From Histoplasma ohiense (taxonomy: Eukaryota; Ascomycota; Eurotiomycetes; Onygenales; Ajellomycetaceae), in the NCBI GenBank assembly GCA_017607445.1, contig JAEVHH010000004.1, positions 4,898,001 through 4,962,000 on the forward strand: a stretch of DNA of 64,000 bases, written 5' to 3'. Numbering within the stretch: position 1 is the stretch's first letter; each line of letters starts with the position of its first letter. The translations under genes were made by a program, and so were the position numbers. Below, one piece after another: positions 58,364 to 64,000 of this stretch. The notes beneath the pieces were generated by a model. That model searched no databases and was not told the origin of the DNA. It was given only the letters and a program-made list of their open reading frames with translations.

Positions 58364-58585
58364 AGAACTGTGACTCAGAAATTAAGATAATAACAGTATT
58401 CAGAATCTAAATATTTCTTATAAATAGTGAAATGAGATCAGAGCTATAATACAAACAGTGTAAAGTGACTGATTTGAAAAACAATATATGAGACCAGGAC
58501 TAAAATATATGAGAATGAGATCAACACTAAAATTGATCATGATTTCATGCATGGTCACACAGCCAGTCTAGTCCCAGCAGCCACT
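58364..58585. mobile_element. Hairpin DNA element, copy 2, right part with terminus
   Basis: It continues the hairpin element after copy J. It aligns in reverse to 11263-11430, including the gtgtaaagtgactgat segment, and ends with catgcatggtcacacagcc followed by agtcta, the inverse of the start of copy 1. The homologous end may extend to 58585 (cagccactcta). No transposase. It marks the boundary between the transposon block and the gene island. Confidence 0.7.
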
Positions 58586-59133
58586 CTAAATGAGCAACAA
58601 AGAGTAAGGAAATATCACGGAAATATATAATCAAACTCACATATGTAACATGCAAACCAAATCCCAACAATGATTAGTGAGATAAAGCCTAAGAAAACTG
58701 ATATAGAAATTACACAATTGAATGTTCAAATGTATATCATGAGAACAAAGCAAAATGAAGGAAAAAGTAGTGGAAATCTGAAATATAAACAGAAAGACAT
58801 GATGAAAAAAAGTGCACCCGAGAATTCCCCACGAATGGACAAGGTTGTTAAAAAGCCAAAGATCTAGAAAGTATAAGAAGAAAAATCTCAAAAGGAACCG
58901 ATGCGGGGTAGTTTCAAAAAGTGAAATAACAAAATAATAACTGGATTGAAGCAAACCCTGTAACGCCGCTGGGGTGAGGAGAAGATGGCCTGGGGCGTGT
59001 GAGCAAGGGTGCTGAAGGATTTACGCTCATCCTCCTTAACACACCACGTACGCCAAAGTCGCCACCCTTCAGTGTGCAGATATGGCATTTCGTTGTCTTT
59101 AATATCCGGCCACTTTTCGTAAGGATGTTCAAT
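58586..59133. other. Intergenic region between transposon block and sugar transporter
   Basis: Composition changes from AT-rich to mixed at about 58.85-58.95 kb. CG, GG and CC reappear (gtgcacccgagaattcccc, aacgccgctggggtgagg). A plus-strand open frame of 65 codons (58670-58867, Lys-rich) has no recognisable feature. The part next to 59134 is the expected 3' UTR and terminator of the minus-strand transporter gene. Confidence 0.5.
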
Positions 59134-61540
59134 CTAACCTTCGTCGTCCTGCCCAAGCCGACTATATCGTCCTTGGTCGCCTTTTTTACTAGAATTTCTC
59201 CCCCGTCCAACCAAGCTGGCTAACCATGCACCAATTCCTTCGCGAGAGTTAGATCGTTCTACCGTGCCAGTGTCGGGTTGATCGAACTTATTATTATTAT
59301 TACTTGATTCGGGAGGGTTAATGTCTAGTTCAGGGATCGAATGTTCGGCGCTAGGATAACTATCAGGAGATCTCCGAATATCAAGAGAGGGGACGGGCGA
59401 TCCTATGCCCATGAGAGCGTCGCGTTCTGCGGGAGTAGCTGGAGTAACAGCCGTGGCTCCATCGCCAAAGATCGCATCCATGTCCTCTAGTCGGATTCCG
59501 CTAGTTTCGGGATAGACAAAATATACTGCGAGATGGTGAGTAAATACAGAATAATATGAGGCGGTAAAAATAATGTTAGCTTTACCTAGAACAAAACTGC
59601 ATGCGCAAAAGAAAGCATGCATCAAATAAAGACGCCACTTGATACTTTCTTGCAGAACCGGAGTTATTTCTCCGACCAGCCAATTGAAAGCCCAGTTGGA
59701 AGCAGTACTCAAGCTTGCACCTTTTGCTCGAATACTGAGAGGTAAGATTTCTGGGGGGTAAAGCCATGGGATTGGGCCCCACGAAGCACCAAACGCAGCG
59801 TTGTATATCATGACAAAAACAACGGTGAGGATCGGGGTCAATTTTATATCAAGATAAAGCCAGTAGGAGATAAATGATAGGGAAGTAATCATCGCCACGG
59901 CGCCGGAGAGCAGAATTGGTCGTCGGCCCCAGCGGTCTACAAGGTACCAGGGTGGAATAGTCGAAGCCAGATAGGAGAGCGAGTTGATACCAGTCATAAG
60001 CAGTGCCTTGCGTCCCATCATGCCGGCGGATTCAAAGACCAACGGGGCATAGTAGGAAATAACGTTAATGCCGTTGAGCTGAGCAAATGCTTGGGCAGAC
60101 ATGGCAATGAAAACTCGTTTAGAATAGCGGCGGAACATGTCTCTATATGTCCGCTCGCCCTCCTGTCTCTGAATCAAGACTCCCATCTTGATATCACGGT
60201 ATTCTTGGCGGGCTTTGTCATTGTGAAGGTCACCTCCACCGTACAGATTGGCTATGACAACCATTCCTTCTTCATCGCGATCGGTATCTAGCAGCCATCT
60301 GTTTTCCCCCACAATGTCAGTAAACTGATATTGTTACGAACGCACAGCAAATCTGGGATCTTACCGAGGAGACTCGCAGATAATAAGGCTACCAAGACCC
60401 AGAAGAGCACCCATAAAGCATTGGCACATGAGAGGTAGCCGCCAAGCCCAGTTGTTTGGGATATAACTGCAAAAGTAATCTACCCAAACGCTAGCCGCAT
60501 AACCACAAATGTTTCCAGTAAACTCTATACAGGCCAATTTGCCTCGATTATGGGGAGGGGATATTTCGGACTGGTAAACAGGAACGATGGTAGATAAGGC
60601 ACCCACGCCTAAACCGGCGACGATACGACCGACAAGCATCATGGGAATCCCTGTAGCGAATGTTTGGAAAGCACCTCCAACAAAAAATATCATAGATCCG
60701 TAGAGGATAGTGCGCGTTCTACCGATGATATCACCGATTTTTCCAACGATAAGAGATGAAATGAACGCTCCAATCTCTAGAATGGCAACCATGGTACCGA
60801 TCTCCGCCATAGTTGGTTGGTTAAAGTAGTCTTTGAAATCGGCACCCCTAGAATGAACTGTGAGGCTCGAAACTTTTTTTGGGGGAACAATATGACCAGA
60901 TAGGTCGATGCACCTACGTGATAATCCCTGACATAACTCCTTGATCATATCCAAAGAGGAAAACACCCAATGACACAAAGACACTCGTGAAGTAACTAGG
61001 AGAAATTAAACGTTAATAATCTAATCATTGTGCAAGAGGTTCACCTATGTAGAGATAAGTAGAAGCAGGTACATACAGTAGTGGTTTTCCCACCAGGCCA
61101 TGGCTCCTGACCTTTCGTGCGGCGCCGGGCGACATGATTACGGCCAATATTCTTTCCGCTCTCGAGATGGTTCGAGGAGCAGGTGTTGGGATATGGATCT
61201 CCTTGAAAAGGCCACCGTCACTATCAGTGTTGACCTGGCCGCGGCCGTCTTGTTGGGGGTGGGTTCCGTGACGATGCCCGTCAGCCGGGTAGTGCACCCG
61301 TTTTGAACGCTTCCCACGAGAGCGGAAGCAGCTTCGCCCAAACGATGAATGCTCGAGTGAATGATTGAGATGGATCTGAAGAGGATCTTCCTCGCTGGCT
61401 AGTTGTTCAGCGAGATCACCAGTGTCTGACCAAACCGAGAAGTTGGAATCGGAGTCTGAATCGGTGAAGGGGGAAGAGGGGAGAGAGGACGATGAAAGCC
61501 GCCGGTTGCCCTCTTTCTCGCGCGAGGAAGCTAGCAGCAC
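59134..61540 (-). CDS. MFS sugar transporter (five exons)
   Basis: Plasma-membrane proton-coupled monosaccharide carriers form this family; the substrate cannot be told here. Proposed CDS: complement(join(59134..59525, 59586..60298, 60365..60847, 60918..60995, 61077..61540)), 2130 nt, 709 residues. All four introns (60, 66, 70, 81 bp) begin GT and end AG, and each junction restores a family motif: LLYFTSVFVS, GIITGADFKDYF, ESPRWLL, SFVLVYFVYPET. Motifs: GYDQGVMSG 170-178, GKIGDIIGRTR 216-226, GRIVAGLGVG 254-263, QLNGINVISYYAP 415-427, DRWGRR 463-468, PET..G 585-589. The 155-residue Ser-rich N-terminal extension is unusual. Met136 (61135) would give a more typical 574 residues. The tail of about 110 residues is hydrophilic, Ser/Asn/Asp-rich. 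There are no stops or transition scars, so it appears intact. Confidence 0.9.
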
Positions 61541-62345
61541 GGAATGTGAATCAGGCGAGGGCCGGGAGTGAGGAGAAAGAGACCGGAGGGGGATTGCGGT
61601 GGGGAGCCTGGGTAGCGTTGAGGAAGAAATGGTGGCGGTGGGAGGTGAGGGCTGGCGGGAGCAGCCCTACGGTGGAAATCGTAGAAGGGGAGGAAAAGAG
61701 AGAGGTGCAAGTGTCGTCGGAAGAGTGTAGCGTGATCTCTCAAACGAAGGGGGGAGGTTGTGGCCGGTCAGGTGTGATCGAGACCAGGAGTTCCGCAGCA
61801 AGAACGGGGCTACGTTGTTGGTTAGGAAGTGAGCCAAGGATGAGAAAGGAACGCTGACATCTGACAAGACAGAATGGGAAGGGCATCGAAAGATTCGGGT
61901 TTGTTGTTGGATTGGCTGGCAGACGATTTGTCGGGGAACTTGATTGATATTTCGGCCATAGGCTGTCTGGATGGACTATGGATCGAACACTCCCTGGTCG
62001 GCAGGGAATAATGTTTCTGCGGAGTGACCATTGCAGCGACAAGGCACTCTGGCAATCTTGTCACTTTACCACAAATGAGCGTCGGCGGTACCTGATGAAA
62101 GTACTTTTCTCGATCCAGGAGTAGACACATGGAGTATGAGAATAAAGAGTGATAAAAATCAGCTCTTGTTGTTCCGTAAACTCAAATTCTACACTTATTT
62201 TTTCACTGCTTTTTATCTCTTCTCTCTTCTCTCTCTTTATTATAGACAAGCCGCAATCGCTCGCTTGCGCTCGCTTATCCAGCTTGAAAACGCGCTGTTT
62301 AATCCCTCGGGCAAATGTAATGAGATATCCAACAGCTGCATGTGA
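61541..62345. promoter_or_regulatory. Upstream region of the sugar transporter
   Basis: About 800 bp of GC-richer sequence lies upstream of the proposed start. It probably contains 5' UTR and promoter. It includes purine/pyrimidine-biased runs (ttatctcttctctcttctct at 62213-62232). Several overlapping open frames of 60-120 codons exist on both strands, but none shows a domain or plausible coding bias, so I call no gene. At about 62345 composition drops sharply to AT-rich. Confidence 0.45.
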
Positions 62346-62649
62346 CTTGTATACATGAATTCCATATAATCTACAGCTGTCAATAGAGAACAATCATATA
62401 GATGAAAAAGATGAATAATATCATAGTAATGTTGTAGAGTTAATATAGAAGTGCTAATTGAGGTGTAATTAAATGTCAGACAGTTTATGTAGAGAATGTA
62501 GTGATTACAATCAAATAGTAAGAATTTGAAATATGATAATTTACATCTATCAATCTCTGAAACATCTGTAATACAAGTCAAAATGGCTGAATATAAGTAG
62601 AGAATCATCAAAAAATGAAGAGAAATGACTCAGAAATGATGAAATTACA

Positions 62650-63090
62650 GTTAACAATAGTACAGAGCAAGTTCAGCAAGCTCAGCAAGCTCAGCAGATT
62701 CTGAAAACTCAGCAGCTCATATTATTCATCAATTCATTTCTACTTCATTTTCAGCAGTTTCAGCAGCTCATCAGCTCATTTGCATTCATTTCTCAGCAGT
62801 CACATCAGCAGTCTGTTAATATATGAATATCAGAATATAAACTACAGCTGCTGATGAAACAAATCATCAAAAATAACAGCAGAGTTATTGCACAGCTGTG
62901 AGAGATGAGATTCAAAAGAGATATAGTACTATATAAAAAAAATTTCAAATCTCAGCTAAAAAAACAACAAATATAGAATCAGTATTTACTCACAGTCATG
63001 ATATCAAAGTCAACTCATTATACAATTCATATAAAAAGAATCACAGTCTATTTATTGAATATATTATAATCTTCAATATATTGAAGAGAG
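62650..63090 (+). pseudogene. Gln-rich coding relic of unknown origin
   Basis: The plus-strand frame reads EQVQQAQQAQQILKTQQL, later HFQQFQQLISSF and SQQSHQQS. It continues after TGA as EYKLQLLMKQIIKNNSRVIAQL and KNFKSQLKKQQ. Stops are TGA and TAG. The composition (CAG and CAA codons at regular distances, helical pattern) suggests a coiled-coil or gag-like protein. I do not recognise the family. Confidence 0.4.
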
Positions 63091-63189
63091 TTTGTGTGAA
63101 TTATTACTATAATTTACTAAGTAAATACTGCAGTTTATAATCTGATAAATAATGAATTGTCTCTATAGCATGTAAATACATTAGCAAAA

Positions 63190-63660
63190 TGTATATGAAA
63201 AATATATATACTGATATGAAAATAACAGAGAATCAGCAGTTTATTGATTCTGTTAATACAATCACTACTGACTCTGCAGCTGTAGAGAAGAATGAGAAGA
63301 GAAAAGAAAAAAGAAAAAAGTAGATTATCAGTATAAAACTGAATCAAATAACTGAGCTATTCAATTCAGTTAAAAAAAACAAATATTATTTATAACTCTG
63401 AAGAATGAAAAGATGAATAATGAGATGAATAATAATGAAGCTATAAAACTGAAATTATTACAGCTATAAACAGAGATATACTGACTTTGTAATATGAAAA
63501 ATGAAATGAAACAGTTGTGTAGAGAGCAGAATGAGATTATAAATCTATTGCAGATAATTCAACTCAAACAACAAAACATTTTTATAGATATTATAACTCT
63601 GATTAAAAAATTTGAAAAATAGAAAATGATGTGAATGAGCTGTATGAGTTATATAAAATA
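63190..63660 (+). pseudogene. Lys/Glu-rich coding relic of unknown origin
   Basis: From ATG 63190 the frame reads MYMKNIYTDMKITENQQF and DSVNTITTDSAAVEKNEK, then a Lys/Arg run and TAG. After a frame change it reads MKNEMKQLCREQNEIINLLQ and QNIFIDIITLIKKFEK. The heptad-like spacing of Leu and Ile suggests helices. It may belong to the same decayed element as the preceding relic. Confidence 0.35.
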
Positions 63661-64000
63661 TGAAATAAACTCAGTGAGATGTTATTGCTTTTTTCTTTTT
63701 TTTAATAATTAGTATTAATTTTTGCAATGACAGTTTTTTACATATTTAAAGATCTCTATTTTAACATCTGAAGATGATATTCTATAGACAAAGAAGAAAA
63801 AACAGTAGTAGTAGAAGAATTAATTAAGAAATTATAGAATTTCTAAATATATCTCATTTAATATATATTTCTCATCATTCTTATTCAGCAGAACAGTCAA
63901 CTGACTGATATCTATAGTTTAAAAAAGTATAATATACAGCTGACTATATAAAAATACAGAGTTTCTGAGATTAATATCAACTGTAGAAAAAGACTGTCTC

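Larger units (their letters stand above)
62346..64000. other. AT-rich degraded region at the right edge
   Basis: Composition and lack of CG match the transposon block, but the sequence is not similar to families 1-3 or the LINE as far as I can see. It holds two plus-strand coding relics, listed separately. It is probably part of another decayed repeat that continues beyond the window. Confidence 0.5.

Noticed and set aside
58637..58954. 105-codon minus-strand frame rich in Phe and Leu
   Set aside because: Hydrophobic composition arises from A-rich plus-strand sequence. It sits in the likely terminator region and shows no motif.
61492..62130. Overlapping frames of 70-121 codons on both strands upstream of the transporter
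   Set aside because: No domain, no consistent codon pattern, and strong base skew. More likely 5' UTR or promoter.
1267..64000. tRNA or rRNA genes
   Set aside because: No cloverleaf-like or ribosomal sequence was recognised anywhere in the window.

Overview
The window looks like a repeat-rich, AT-rich compartment of a filamentous ascomycete genome. It holds one normal-looking, five-exon protein gene with short fungal introns of 60-81 bp. That gene lies in a GC-richer island at about 58.9-62.3 kb. Almost everything else is decayed transposable elements nested inside each other. Their reading frames are broken mainly by TGA, at sites where a sister copy or the family consensus has Trp or Arg. 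Homologous positions repeatedly read TG in one copy and CA in another, which points to an ancestral CG. This is what heavy C-to-T (RIP-like or methyl-CpG) mutation leaves behind.

Layout. 1-9722: 3' part of chromovirus copy A (+), split by a Tad-like LINE (1267-7965, -) with a 13-bp target duplication. 9723-10786: 5' end of an older copy F (-). 10787-11122: reverse-transcriptase piece of a second Ty3 family (G, -). 11263-12457: non-autonomous DNA-transposon-like element with a perfect hairpin and a CpG-rich minisatellite. 12458-21850: family 2 integrase fragment (L, +), split by a complete 8.0-kb short-LTR element M of family 3 (12853-20853, +). 21851-25795: chromovirus E (-), lacking its 3' end. 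25796-45083: chromovirus B (+), split by the complete family 2 element N (28502-35621, -) and, in its 3' LTR, by complete chromovirus C (38806-44998, +). 45084-45984: 3' end of chromovirus H (+). 45985-58585: a second copy of the hairpin element, split by complete chromovirus J (46132-58358, -), which is itself split by complete chromovirus K (51183-57374, +). 59134-61540: MFS sugar transporter (-). 62346-64000: AT-rich degraded coding relic.

The chromovirus (family 1) has a 1014-nt gag with a CCHC knuckle, then pol (protease, RT, RNase H, integrase, C-terminal chromodomain) in the -1 frame, ending a few bases inside the 3' LTR. Target duplications are 5 bp where both ends are visible: gattt (C), caaac (J) and gttat (K). 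The younger copies A, C and K have 597-bp LTRs with five 63-bp units. They sit inside older copies whose LTRs have four units (about 533 bp) or three (470 bp).

The strongest unusual observations are: (1) an antisense, apparently spliced cysteine-rich gene carried by family 2 element N; (2) CpG sites kept at the outer LTR edge and lost at the inner edge in nearly every complete element; (3) the link between LTR repeat number and nesting order; and (4) a CpG-retaining minisatellite inside the otherwise mutated DNA element.
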